A stretch of 64,000 nucleotides of DNA from Sinorhizobium garamanticum (GCF_029892065.1 NZ_CP120373.1:3107001-3171000); one strand, 5' to 3'; positions 17,785 through 26,887 are shown, counted from the stretch's first letter. Program-made: numbers and translations. Notes: generated by a model not told the origin, from the sequence alone.

Positions 17785-17889
17785 TCTGGTTTTGAGCAGC
17801 CCTCGTAGAGCTCACATGATGTTTGAGCATTTGCGAAGGCAAGCATGAATGGCCGCTTTCGGAGTGCCACTTTTGGGGACCGAACCACC

Positions 17890-18507
17890 CTAGAGGTAAT
17901 CTCGGGAACGTTCGAGCGATTTCCGACATGGCGGAACCCACGATAGGCGAGGCGGCAGAAGCGCCTCTCCTTTCTGCCAGACAAACCAGGCATAGCCGGT
18001 GGCAGTGGAGGCCTTCTGATCGACGCGCCCTTTAACCATTGGCACCCGTTCAGAGAACTGAGCGAAAACCGTTGGGGGTTTTTCCTTGAAGATCGTTTCG
18101 TACCGGCCGACGCTTTCTAGGAAGACAGTTCTCGCCAAGATTGCCACTCCACGACGAGCGACTGTCATTGCTCTTGCAACAAACTCTTCCGCGAGGCGGA
18201 ACGGGGGGTTTGTTATCACCCAGTCGTGCGAATGCCCTTCGTAAGGGTGTGTCAGGAAATCGCGTATTGCACCAAAACCATACGGATACGCATCAGCGGA
18301 ATCGACGGATAGGAAATATTCGGCTAGGGGCCGGGACATATATCCTCGCCCGCACGCGGGTTCCAGACATGTCATTGAGCGAACATTTTCCGCTCCAATA
18401 ACGTGCTCTACCAGCGCCCGAGTTGCCCATGGCGGTGTCGGGAAATCGTCGGGGCTGTCCGCAGGCTCGAAGCGCTGCGCCATAACGGCGTGCGATGTAT
18501 TTTGCAT
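17890..18507 (-). CDS. Phage-type adenine-N6 DNA methyltransferase
   Basis: The product is 205 residues. DFPTPPWATRALVEHVIG and CLEPACGRGYMSRPL form the SAM-binding region, and WVITNPPFRLAEEFV holds the NPPF catalytic motif of N6-adenine methyltransferases. The order and size match short solitary enzymes carried on rhizobial prophages. No restriction endonuclease is adjacent, so it may be an orphan. The start at 18507 is weakly supported; an overlapping upstream frame may be the true N-terminus (see 18480-18628). Confidence 0.82.
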   Translation of the reverse strand: MQNTSHAVMAQRFEPADSPDDFPTPPWATRALVEHVIGAENVRSMTCLEPACGRGYMSRPLAEYFLSVDSADAYPYGFGAIRDFLTHPYEGHSHDWVITNPPFRLAEEFVARAMTVARRGVAILARTVFLESVGRYETIFKEKPPTVFAQFSERVPMVKGRVDQKASTATGYAWFVWQKGEALLPPRLSWVPPCRKSLERSRDYL

Positions 18508-18628
18508 GCGCTTCTTCTACGCCCCTCTTTTTCGCAAGGAAATCGCCCGTCAAAGCAGCATCGGACTTATCCGCAGAATACGGTCTCAATTGAAAAGCAA
18601 TGGTTACTCTGTGTACCGCAATCGGCAT
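18480..18628 (-). other. Open frame overlapping the methyltransferase start; possible frameshifted N-terminus
   Basis: On the minus strand ATG 18628 follows AAAGGGG with good spacing and opens a frame that reads MPIAVHRVTIAFQLRP, then GDFLAKKRGVEEAHAKYIAR. It looks like coding sequence up to about 18480, after which it is a shadow of the methyltransferase frame. Either this is a small overlapping gene, or the methyltransferase originally began here and a one-base shift near 18480 separates the two parts. Confidence 0.4.
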
Positions 18629-18710
18629 CTTCATCCCCTTTGGATGCGGAGCGCTGTCGGCGGGTAGGGGAACGGGGCCCTCCGCAATTCCAGACGGAAG
18701 CTGGATTTGC

Positions 18711-19505
18711 CTAGGCCGGACGCTCCGCCATCACCAGCAGCAGGAAGGCGGCGAGGTCTCGCCAGCGGGCGAACCGGGGAACGGCGTCGCAGGCCTCGGG
18801 CGATGGCTGCGGCTCTTCAATTCGCCTGATCCGAAACCCGGCCGCGGCGATCGCGTTGAGGTAATCGCTGATCGTTCGAGGAAAGCGCGGCACGGCGAAC
18901 GGCACGACCTCCTCGTCTTTCGGGCGATCCCCAAAGCGCCAGTGCTCGGTGAAGCTGGTCCGGTCGAAGTAGTTCGACACGCAGAGCGCCACCGTGGCTC
19001 CTTCGCGATCCTTCTCCCAATGCAGCCCCGGCGTGATGAAGCAGGGATGAAGAACGCTGAAGGCGATGAAGCCGCCGGGGCGCAGCAGCCGATAGGCCTC
19101 CTTCATCGCGCCTTCGAAATCGGGCCCGTCCATCAAAGCCATGGTGGAAAGGACGGCATCGAAAGAGGCATCGGGAAACCCTGTATCTGCACTGTAGGAC
19201 GACACCTTGTAGCTGATCCCCAGCGGGTCGGCCTCTTCCGCCCGGCGGGCGTGATCGATCAGCCGTTCGGAAATGTCGATGCCTGTCAGCCGGGCGCCCA
19301 TCCGTGCGAGCCGCCGCGTGTTCGTGCCCTCACCACAGCCGAAATCGATGATTTCAAGGCCACCGAGCGGCGGCAGGAATTCTTGAAATGCGGGGAAGGT
19401 GAAGCGGTCGCGGTAAACGTCGTAGCCATCCCGGACATCGCGCGTCCACTGATCGGCATTCGCGTTCCAGCGCGCGGCCACTTCGGCGTGAGACCCATCC
19501 GTCAT
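18711..19505 (-). CDS. Class I SAM-dependent methyltransferase
   Basis: This 264-residue enzyme has a strong ribosome-binding site, GCAGGAGGTCGGGCA, before ATG 19505. It has a conserved N-terminal pattern (ARWNANADQWTRDVRDGYDV, YRDRFTFPAFQEFL), then motif I IIDFGCGEGTNTRRL and motif II GIDISERLIDHA. It continues with SFDAVLSTMALMD and LLRPGGFIAFSVLHPCF. The YRDxFTxPAF signature occurs in a set of Methyltransf_11-type proteins. The substrate is unknown. A short relic of a related gene lies about 1.6 kb away at 21058-21100. It lies divergent from the sugar dehydrogenase-like gene. Confidence 0.88.
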   Translation of the reverse strand: MTDGSHAEVAARWNANADQWTRDVRDGYDVYRDRFTFPAFQEFLPPLGGLEIIDFGCGEGTNTRRLARMGARLTGIDISERLIDHARRAEEADPLGISYKVSSYSADTGFPDASFDAVLSTMALMDGPDFEGAMKEAYRLLRPGGFIAFSVLHPCFITPGLHWEKDREGATVALCVSNYFDRTSFTEHWRFGDRPKDEEVVPFAVPRFPRTISDYLNAIAAAGFRIRRIEEPQPSPEACDAVPRFARWRDLAAFLLLVMAERPA

Positions 19506-19518
19506 TGCCCGACCTCCT

Positions 19519-19590
19519 GCTGCATGGTTCCTTGAATCGGAATCGATTTAAGGACAAAACCATGCGGAAATTCAAAGTGCCACAAGGTTG
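19519..19590. repeat. Left part of a RIME-like element
   Basis: TGCTGCATGGTTCCTTGAATCG with CGATTTAAGGACAAAACCATGC, then AAATTCAAAGTGCCACAA. The second palindrome is lost. It sits just upstream of the methyltransferase start. Confidence 0.7.
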
Positions 19591-19709
19591 CGTGCCGGGC
19601 GGAGGCAGCGCGCTCTCAACCTGGCGACGTGTCCACAGAAACATTGCAGTTTGAGGATACCCACCCGCAGACGCTTCGGGTAGCGTGCGCATCAGGGTTA
19701 GGAGGACAC

Positions 19710-21008
19710 ATGGGCCTATCAGATATTTTCGGTCGACTGGTCGCACTGATCGGCGCCGTAACAATCCTTTTGCGGCACCGAGACGGTGATTCCCTGGAAC
19801 CGGCCTATGGCAGCGCACCGAAAATCCCGAGAGCTAAGCCGCAGGGCATTCCGACCCTGAAGATGCCGACAGCCAAGGGATGGACAGCGGAGCAAGTGCC
19901 GACGGCGGCGGCCGGGCTCAAGGTGAACGCATTTGCGGCCGGGCTCAAACATCCCCGTTGGATTCACGTGTTGCCGAATGGCGACGTACTGGTCGCCGAG
20001 GCACTGAGCGAGCCGGGGGGCATCAAATCCGCCTTCGACTACGCCATGTTCAGCACGATGAAGCGCGCCGCCGCAGTGGGCGCAAGTCCGAACCGCATCA
20101 CGCTGTTGCGGGATGCGGATGGCGACGGCGTGGCCGAGATACGCACGGCATTTCTCGAGGGACTCAATCAGCCGTTCGGCATGGCGTTGCTGGGCGATAG
20201 GTTGTATGTCGGCAACACGGACGGGGTGGTTGCGTTCCCGTATGAAACGGGTGAAACGCGTATCACCACGACAGGGCGAAAGCTTACGGACTTCAAGGCC
20301 GGCGGGCATTGGACGCGGAGCCTGCTTGCGAGCCGCGATGGACGAAAGCTTTTCATCGGCGTCGGTTCGCTCAGCAACATAGGCGAGCACGGCATGGCGG
20401 CAGAGGAAGGACGGGCCGCCATCCACGAGCTTGACCTCGAGAGTGGTGAGCACCGCATATTTGCCTCCGGCCTGCGCAACCCGGTGGGCATGGCGTGGGA
20501 GCCGACGACAGATGCACTCTGGACGGTGGTTAATGAGCGCGACGGCCTGGGGGACGAGACGCCTCCCGACTATCTGACGTCAGTGCGCGACGGCGGCTTC
20601 TACGGATGGCCCTATTGCTACTGGGGGCAGATCGTGGACGACCGGGTGCCGCAGGACCCGGCGATGGTCGCGACCGCCATAACGCCGGACTATGCCTTGG
20701 GCGGGCACACTGCATCGCTCGGGCTTTGCTGGCTTCCCGCAGGCACTCTGCCCGGCTTCCCCGACGGTATGGTCATCGGGCAGCATGGCTCCTGGAACCG
20801 CAGCACGCTGCGCGGCTACAAGGTTGTCTTCGTGCCGTTCGTGAATGGACGTCCAGCCGGGCCTCCGCGCGACATTCTGACCGGTTTCCTTTCGCCTGAC
20901 GAACGGGCGTCCTATGGACGGCCGGTCGGAGTTACCATCGGCCCGGACGGCTCCCTGTTGGTGGCGGACGATGTCGGCGATGTGATCTGGCGCGTGACGG
21001 GCGAGTGA
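19710..21008 (+). CDS. PQQ/sorbosone-dehydrogenase-like beta-propeller protein
   Basis: The protein is 432 residues, with GGAGG 9 bases before ATG 19710. The N-terminus carries one hydrophobic helix (FGRLVALIGAVTILL), probably a membrane anchor or uncleaved signal. The body is a beta-propeller of the soluble glucose/L-sorbosone dehydrogenase family: GLKHPRWIHVLPNGDVLVAE, NRITLLRDADGDGVAEIRT, FLEGLNQPFGMALLGDRLYV, IFASGLRNPVGMAWEP and VTIGPDGSLLVADD are blade motifs. Members oxidise sugars in the periplasm with PQQ. The reaction here is inferred. No PQQ synthesis genes are nearby. Confidence 0.85.
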   Translation: MGLSDIFGRLVALIGAVTILLRHRDGDSLEPAYGSAPKIPRAKPQGIPTLKMPTAKGWTAEQVPTAAAGLKVNAFAAGLKHPRWIHVLPNGDVLVAEALSEPGGIKSAFDYAMFSTMKRAAAVGASPNRITLLRDADGDGVAEIRTAFLEGLNQPFGMALLGDRLYVGNTDGVVAFPYETGETRITTTGRKLTDFKAGGHWTRSLLASRDGRKLFIGVGSLSNIGEHGMAAEEGRAAIHELDLESGEHRIFASGLRNPVGMAWEPTTDALWTVVNERDGLGDETPPDYLTSVRDGGFYGWPYCYWGQIVDDRVPQDPAMVATAITPDYALGGHTASLGLCWLPAGTLPGFPDGMVIGQHGSWNRSTLRGYKVVFVPFVNGRPAGPPRDILTGFLSPDERASYGRPVGVTIGPDGSLLVADDVGDVIWRVTGE

Positions 21009-21057
21009 GGCTGAACGCGCAACGGGTGCCGCGCACCGCAGGGGAATGGCGTTGCAC

Positions 21058-21100
21058 GCCATTGCTGAAATGCAGGGAACGTGAAGAAGTCGCGGTAAAC
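21058..21100 (-). pseudogene. Fragment of a YRDxFTFPAF-type methyltransferase
   Basis: On the minus strand 21100-21058 reads VYRDFFTFPAFQQW. This nearly repeats VYRDRFTFPAFQEF from the methyltransferase at 18711-19505, with matching codons. No further methyltransferase motif is readable on either side, so it appears to be a relic of a duplicated or recombined gene. Confidence 0.4.
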
Positions 21101-21164
21101 GCTCCGCGCGCCCCTGCTGATATCATCTCCGTCCTGTTGACATGGGTGAGCCCTTCCGACCCCG

Positions 21165-21190
21165 CATTGCTGTGCTTGTCACAGGAATTC
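21165..21190. repeat. CCTGTG-type palindrome, diverged
   Basis: CATTGCTGTGCTTGTCACAGGAATTC is a diverged member of the ATTCCTGTGACAAGCACAGG family, lying at the 3' end of the membrane protein gene. Confidence 0.5.
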
Positions 21191-23762
21191 AGCAGCGGCG
21201 CGTCGGCAGCGCCTCCGTGTAGCCGATGCGTGTGTGGGCTTCGGGTCGTCCATGCTCGCCGTGGCTGGCGGTTGGCTTAACGTGCGAACGGTTCCGATCA
21301 GGAACAGAGCCTTGCGACGTCTGCTTGTCGTATCGGTCCCGCCACCCGGCAAGCAAGGCCGGGGCGGCGAGATAGAGGATCGTGGCGATCGTCACCACCC
21401 CGGTGAAGCCGATATGCATTGCAAGCAGGGCGGCGAGGATCGCGCTCAGCACCGACGCGCAGCCATTGATCCCCCACGCCCAGGGAAGAAATTCCTCCGA
21501 GCGTGCGCCGACGTGGCCGAGGCCGAGGGGGAAGGGCATGCCCATGAAGACGGCGAGCGGCGCTATGAGGAGGAGGGCGATTGCGATCTTCGCGGCATCC
21601 GGGAGTGCCAGCAGCCGTTCGAATATCGAGGGCAGCGCGATGAGGTAGGTGCCCGCCAGGAATGCGATCACCACGACGGCGAGGGTGATGGCGCGCACCG
21701 CCGATCCGCCTCCGACCGCCGCCATCCAGCGTCCCGCGACCGCGCTACCGAGACCCGCGAAGGCAAGGAAACCCGCAAGCACGACAGCGACAGCGTAGAG
21801 CGGATGGCCGAGGAACAGCATGAAGCGCTGGATGAAGGCGATCTCGATGAAGAGGAAGGCCAGGCCCAAGGCCAGGAAATAGAGCCCGAAGCGCAGCCGG
21901 GGCACGGCTCTCCCGATTGCGCGCCGGCGAAGCCAGAGCGGCAGCAGGATCAGGACGACACTGAGGATGGCGGCCTGGACGAGCGTCGCCACCAGGATCA
22001 GGTAGCCCCAGTCGAGCATCGCCGCCCCACCTTGGGTTCTGAGCGCCAGGAGTTCGGGCAGGGCGCGCCAACGGAAAAAGTCGAAGAAATAGGGCCTGTT
22101 GTCAGTAGCCGGCGCAATATCGAACTTGTAGCGCTCGGTGAAGTCGGCTCGCTCGGGGCCGAGGAGGGCGAGGGCTCCCTCGTAGAGATATTCCTGGTCG
22201 AGTTGATTGTAGCGGTTCACGTCGCTCGCCGAGATGCCCGGCACCCAGGAGATGTCAAAGAAATTCTCGCCCGAAAAGCCGCGGATGGCTGCGACGTCCT
22301 CGCCAGTGAGCGGCGACTTGGCGACGATGAGGGTTGCGGTATTCCAGCTCCGGATCAGCGCCAGGTGCCGGCCGGGCTCGGACACGCCCTCCGCTTCAAG
22401 CGCTGCGATAGCCGTGGCGAACAACTTGAGGACGTCGCGCGGCGGCACCCGCAGCCATCGCGTGATGGCGACGACGCCATCCGGTCTCAGTGCCGTCAGG
22501 TAATCCCGCATTGCTTCCACGGTATAGGTGTAGTTCTCATGCATGCTCTGCACGCCGGCCGCGGCCGCGCTGAAGGAGTCGAGGAGCGGCATCTGGATCA
22601 GGTCGTAACGCTCGCCAGTCGTTGCAGCGAAGGCGCGCGCCTCGGCCAGATGCAGATTGACGTTCGGTCGGCTGAAGATGCCGCCGACGAAACTCGCGAA
22701 GCGATTGCGAGCGAGGTCGATCATCTGCGGGTTGACCTCTACAGCGTCCACGACATCGGCTCCGGCGCGGAGCGCCAGCAGTACCTGCTCGCCGCCCCCA
22801 GCACCGAGGATCAGCATTCGCGGACGCGCAAGCAGCCGGTACGGGAGCGCCGCCGTCGTCCGGTCGAGATAAGCGACCGTCGCCGGATCGCCGCCATAGG
22901 CGGTCATCGCCGTAATACTGTCGCCATCGCTGAAGACGGCGAGTTGCGCGGGCGGCTCTTGCACGTTGGCGAGGCTGAGGCCCGGCGCGTAGCGGAAAGG
23001 GACGGTCGGGCTCTCGACGACCGTCAGCAGTCCGAGCGGGTTCGATCGCTCCTCGACCACCCGCGCGTTCGGGACTTCGAGAGCCATGCGGAGGCCCTTG
23101 TACTCGGACATGTGCGGGCCGGTAGCGGTAAAGGACGGCGGCAGCCACACCGCAATGACCGCGGCTGCAAGCCCGAGGCCGCCCGCGACGAGCCGCCGAT
23201 GGCGAGCCATGCCGGTCGCGGCAAGCGCAGCCGCCGCAAATCCCAGCGCTGCTACGAAGCGCAGTGCGGTAGAGGGAAAGACCAGGAACAGGAGTCCGAC
23301 GATGCCCAGCGCACCGATCCCGGCGCCGATGAGGTCGAAGGCATAGACGCGTCCGATCTGATCAGGGTGGCGGCTGAAGGCAAGGCCGATACAGGTTGCC
23401 CCAAAAAAGAACGGCAGGATCAGGAGAGCATAGCTGGCCGCGAGCCAACCGAGCTGCCCCGGATTCCAGACGATCTCGAGCGCGTTGAACGGCAGGCGTT
23501 CGGCACCGGCGAAGCTTGCAACCGCGGTAACGCCGAACAGCGCTGCCGACGCTGCGAAGGCGGCCGGGTACCTTTGCATCAGGGGGCGGCGGGCCAGCGC
23601 AACGAATGTACCGCTCGCGCCGAAGCCGAGCAGCGCGATGCTTATGATCATATAGGCAAATTGATGCCACTGAATGATCGAAAAGAGCCGCATCAGCAGC
23701 ACTTCATGAGCAAGAGTTGCCGCCGATATGAGACCGACCGGCAGCAGTCGCCCCGCTGTCAT
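21189..23762 (-). CDS. Polytopic membrane protein with spermidine-synthase-like domain
   Basis: An 857-residue protein. ATG 23762 overlaps the stop of the upstream pcm-like gene by four bases (ATGA), so translation is probably coupled; the longer frame upstream lies inside that gene. It has about seven N-terminal membrane helices (residues 1-245) and then a soluble spermidine-synthase-like domain with SAM-binding motif MLILGAGGGEQVLLALRAG and DAVEVNPQMIDLARNRF. RYDLIQMPLLDSFSAA and HENYTYTVEAMRDYL follow in the same domain. A second set of about seven helices ends near residue 820. This fused architecture is widespread; polyamine synthesis has not been shown for it. It probably aminopropylates or methylates an envelope substrate. 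This is inference. Confidence 0.85.
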   Translation of the reverse strand: MTAGRLLPVGLISAATLAHEVLLMRLFSIIQWHQFAYMIISIALLGFGASGTFVALARRPLMQRYPAAFAASAALFGVTAVASFAGAERLPFNALEIVWNPGQLGWLAASYALLILPFFFGATCIGLAFSRHPDQIGRVYAFDLIGAGIGALGIVGLLFLVFPSTALRFVAALGFAAAALAATGMARHRRLVAGGLGLAAAVIAVWLPPSFTATGPHMSEYKGLRMALEVPNARVVEERSNPLGLLTVVESPTVPFRYAPGLSLANVQEPPAQLAVFSDGDSITAMTAYGGDPATVAYLDRTTAALPYRLLARPRMLILGAGGGEQVLLALRAGADVVDAVEVNPQMIDLARNRFASFVGGIFSRPNVNLHLAEARAFAATTGERYDLIQMPLLDSFSAAAAGVQSMHENYTYTVEAMRDYLTALRPDGVVAITRWLRVPPRDVLKLFATAIAALEAEGVSEPGRHLALIRSWNTATLIVAKSPLTGEDVAAIRGFSGENFFDISWVPGISASDVNRYNQLDQEYLYEGALALLGPERADFTERYKFDIAPATDNRPYFFDFFRWRALPELLALRTQGGAAMLDWGYLILVATLVQAAILSVVLILLPLWLRRRAIGRAVPRLRFGLYFLALGLAFLFIEIAFIQRFMLFLGHPLYAVAVVLAGFLAFAGLGSAVAGRWMAAVGGGSAVRAITLAVVVIAFLAGTYLIALPSIFERLLALPDAAKIAIALLLIAPLAVFMGMPFPLGLGHVGARSEEFLPWAWGINGCASVLSAILAALLAMHIGFTGVVTIATILYLAAPALLAGWRDRYDKQTSQGSVPDRNRSHVKPTASHGEHGRPEAHTRIGYTEALPTRRC

Positions 23763-24511
23763 TGGGCCCTGCCTCCCCGCAGCGGCACAAAGCCCACCGG
23801 CAGCAGCTGCCGGGTCGTGATGCTTCCATCCTGTCGCTTCTCGACCAGCATGAGAAATTGGGTCGCGAAGGGAGCCCCCACGGGGACGACCATCCGGCCG
23901 CCTTTGGCGAGCTGCTCGACCAGCGGCGGCGGGATGTGACTGGCCGCGGCAGTCACCACGATCCCGTCGAAGGGCGCGTGCGCAGGCCAACCATAGTAAC
24001 CGTCGCCTACCTTCACTTCGACATTATCGTAGCGGAGCTCCGCGAGGCGGGCGGCCGCCCTTTGGCCCAGTTCCGGTATGATCTCGATCGAGTAGACCTT
24101 CGCTGCGTGCGGCGACAGGACGGCTGCCTGATAACCCGAGCCGGTGCCGATCTCGAGGACAGTGTCGCCAGGCCCGGCGTTGATCAGGTCGGTCATCAGC
24201 GCGACGATGAAGGGTTGCGAGATGGTCTGACCGTGTCCGATCGGCAGTGGCCGATCTCGATAGGCCGCACCGCGCTGCTCCTCGGGCACAAACAAGTGGC
24301 GCGGCACCTTCGCCATCGTCTGCAGCACTGCCGGATCGATGCCCTGGCCCTCGACCGCTGACGGCGCTGAGCGGGCGTGCGATTTGATCGTTGCGATCAT
24401 CGCTGCACGCTCGCCGGCGTGATCCTGAGCGGGCGCGGATGTCGAAACCACGGCGGCAGCGCTCGCCAGAACCGCGGCCAGTAACGCTTGGCAATGGGCT
24501 AGAGGACGCAT
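23759..24511 (-). CDS. pcm: Exported protein-L-isoaspartate O-methyltransferase-like protein
   Basis: This 250-residue Pcm-family enzyme carries an N-terminal signal peptide (LAHCQALLAAVLASAAAVV, likely cleaved after SAPA). Start ATG 24511 has GGGAGAGAG upstream. Pcm motifs are clear: VPRHLFVPEEQRGAAYRDRP, the GHGQTISQP segment, VLEIGTGSGYQAAVLS for SAM binding, and PFDGIVVTAAASHIPP. Classical Pcm is cytosolic and repairs isoaspartyl residues using SAM. An exported version poses the question of SAM supply. The coupled downstream membrane protein has its own SAM-binding domain, and the two probably act together. Confidence 0.88.
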   Translation of the reverse strand: MRPLAHCQALLAAVLASAAAVVSTSAPAQDHAGERAAMIATIKSHARSAPSAVEGQGIDPAVLQTMAKVPRHLFVPEEQRGAAYRDRPLPIGHGQTISQPFIVALMTDLINAGPGDTVLEIGTGSGYQAAVLSPHAAKVYSIEIIPELGQRAAARLAELRYDNVEVKVGDGYYGWPAHAPFDGIVVTAAASHIPPPLVEQLAKGGRMVVPVGAPFATQFLMLVEKRQDGSITTRQLLPVGFVPLRGGRAQ

Positions 24512-25123
24512 GAACTCTCTCCCGGCTATCACGCAAGAGTATAGTGGCGGCGGTGGCAATTTTGAATAAACCTCGCCCGGCTCTGCGGAACAGGATGGGG
24601 CAGGGTGCATCAGGTACAGATCAGGAATTAGAACATGATGGAACGCCGGGTCCGCGCGCCCGTATTACCCACATGCATGACATTGTTGTCCAAGACGGAT
24701 GGGAATCGGCAAGATCGACCCCCTTGCCGTCATTCGCGGAGAGCATCGGAATTTCCGGTGCCGGCCCGAACCGGCCATTGCCGCTGCACGGCGGCAACGA
24801 CGCGAAAGGCGTGGAGAGGGGTCGTTCGTTGCGGGCAATAACTAGAACCGTAGTCGCGCTGCCTGCCGCCGCCCGCCCGCGCGATGTCATCTACCTATGC
24901 CTGGGCACATCCGTGCGCGATCAGCGACACTCCGCCATACATTTGTGCTGACACAGTCCGCGCGTGCGAAGGTGTTTGCTTCCGCCGGCCTTCCAATGGC
25001 GTCGACGCAATGGCCAGAGCTGGATCGGGAAACTTGGACAGGGGTTATAAGTGGAACTTCTGCCTGAACACGGCATAGAAAGCCGGGAACAGGAGTCTTC
25101 TAAGTGACGCGACTATTCTTCGA
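24512..25123. other. Intergenic region without a recognisable gene
   Basis: About 610 bp between the pcm-like gene and the 3' end of the second cyclase gene. Open frames of up to 135 codons exist on both strands but lack start signals and family resemblance. It must contain the leftward promoter of pcm. Confidence 0.5.
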
Positions 25124-26887
25124 TCAGACGCTTCTCCCCGGGGGGAGCCCATGCTCAATCAACCTGTCGAGGTAGTCGCAGTAAGGACTGCTTTCATAGA
25201 ATGGGTGGGCCGCCTCTCGGACGTATTCCGCGTTCAGGTTTGGAAACTTCTTCAAAGCATCAGAGATCCAGATCCTCACTTCATCGGTATTGCCCGCCCT
25301 GAGGGCGAGCAACGCTGCCCCAATGAATGGATAATAGGTTGTGCGTTCGAAGGACGCGCCTTCCCGTAGATGCATCCGGGCCGTTGAGAGGTCATCGGGC
25401 TCGCCTCTCAGCATCAAGCCGATACCGAGTAGTGTCTTGAACGCAAACATAGACGGATCGTGAGGACTGAGATCGATGGCATCTTGTGCGGCTCTAATCG
25501 TCGTATCGGCGTCCCTGAGCCGCACGGCTGCCATTCCATGTGCGAAGTGAAGAAACGCGTAGTTGGGATTTAATGCAAGGCCCTGTTCAGCGACAGGCAT
25601 GGCCTCAGCCGCTCGCCCGCCCACCGTAAGAAGGAGCGACATCATCGCGTACGCGATATCGCTCCGCCTGTCGATTTCTAAGGCCTTCGTGGCGAACGAT
25701 AGTCCTTCCCTGACAGCGACAGGCACGTCTGCGGCACGCCCCCAAAGGACGAGTGCGTATCGGTGACGAGCTAAATAGGCGTAGGGAAGTGCGAAATTCG
25801 GATCGTGTTCGAGCGCTTGTCGAAGGAACTTCTCGGCAGTGGCTTGAGAACCTGCTTCGAAGGAGAGTAATTCAGCAAAGCCGCGGTGACAGAGTTCCCA
25901 AGCAGTAAGATTGTCCGTCGATTTGGCGAGGGCGAGGCCCCGTTCGTGCGCTCCCAGTTCTGGTTCGATGCCCGCGATAATCCGGCGCGTTATCTCGTCC
26001 TGCACATCAAAAAAATCCGCGATCGGACGATCCCACCGCTCGGCCCAGATGTGTGCTCCGGACAGCGCGTCGATTAGCTGTACAGTGATCCTCAACCGAT
26101 CACCGGACCGCCGAACCGATCCTTCCACGACATAGCGCACACCAAGTTCCCGGGCGATCTTGCGTACGTCCTTGGCTGTTCCCTTGTAGGCGAAAGTCGA
26201 GTTGCGAGCGATCACGAACAACCATCGAAAGCGACTTAGTTCCGTGATGATGTCTTCGACCAGTCCGTCGACAAAGGAGTCCTGATCGGGCGTGGCAGAA
26301 AAATTCTGAAATGGGAGAACCGCGATCGAAGCACGTTCCTGTCCAGAGAACCGAACCGGGCTGGGCGCTGCGCCGTCCAACTCGACCTGCCACACGTCAA
26401 TTGGTTCGGGGATGTTCTTAACGGACTGTGGCCCGAGCCACGTCATCCCAGCCTCTATCTTGCCTTGCACATGATCGTAGATTGCACGAGATATGCAGAT
26501 GCCTCCGGCGGGTGCAATGGTTTCCAGACGCGCAGTGATGTTGACGCAGTCGCCGAGGATGTCGTCCCCATCGATCACCACGTCTCCCAGATGAATACCG
26601 ATCCGGAAACGCAGACGTCGGTCTTCCCCTTGAGGAGACTCGCGCGAGATCAAGTTGCGCTGCATCAGAAGAGCCGCTCTTACCGCCAACACTGGCGATG
26701 GGAAATCGACTAGGAGCCCGTCGCCCATGGTTTTGACGATGCGGCCACCGCCTTCCATAATCGCCGGGTCAATCACATAGGTTCGCGCGTCGCGCAGCCG
26801 CGAAATGGTACCTTCCTCGTCCGCCGCCATGAGACGAGAATAGCCGACCAAATCGGCAGCCATTATTGTGGTAAGACGACGTTCCAC
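25124..26887 (-). CDS. Class III adenylate cyclase with TolB-like and TPR regions
   Basis: The likely start is GTG 26887, seven bases after GGAGG; this removes a 43-residue unconserved extension. The product is 587 residues. The N-terminal cyclase domain contains all key residues: metal Asp in AADLVGYS (D12) and MGDG (D56), adenine-type Lys52 and Asp109, and N116/R120 in VNITAR. A TolB/FlgO-like segment follows (SIAVLPFQNFSATPDQDSF, VDGLVEDIITELSR) near residues 190-310. TPR repeats fill the rest. It is predicted to make cAMP. This layout is common and multiply paralogous in Sinorhizobium, where cyclases sense plant and stress signals. Confidence 0.9.
   Translation of the reverse strand: MERRLTTIMAADLVGYSRLMAADEEGTISRLRDARTYVIDPAIMEGGGRIVKTMGDGLLVDFPSPVLAVRAALLMQRNLISRESPQGEDRRLRFRIGIHLGDVVIDGDDILGDCVNITARLETIAPAGGICISRAIYDHVQGKIEAGMTWLGPQSVKNIPEPIDVWQVELDGAAPSPVRFSGQERASIAVLPFQNFSATPDQDSFVDGLVEDIITELSRFRWLFVIARNSTFAYKGTAKDVRKIARELGVRYVVEGSVRRSGDRLRITVQLIDALSGAHIWAERWDRPIADFFDVQDEITRRIIAGIEPELGAHERGLALAKSTDNLTAWELCHRGFAELLSFEAGSQATAEKFLRQALEHDPNFALPYAYLARHRYALVLWGRAADVPVAVREGLSFATKALEIDRRSDIAYAMMSLLLTVGGRAAEAMPVAEQGLALNPNYAFLHFAHGMAAVRLRDADTTIRAAQDAIDLSPHDPSMFAFKTLLGIGLMLRGEPDDLSTARMHLREGASFERTTYYPFIGAALLALRAGNTDEVRIWISDALKKFPNLNAEYVREAAHPFYESSPYCDYLDRLIEHGLPPGRSV

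Noticed and set aside
21234..23939. 901-codon plus-strand frame opposite the spermidine-synthase-like gene
   Set aside because: A high-GC antisense shadow; the minus-strand protein has clear membrane helices and SAM motifs.
24544..24951. 135-codon plus-strand frame in the pcm upstream gap
   Set aside because: Low-complexity composition, no ribosome-binding site and no resemblance to a family.
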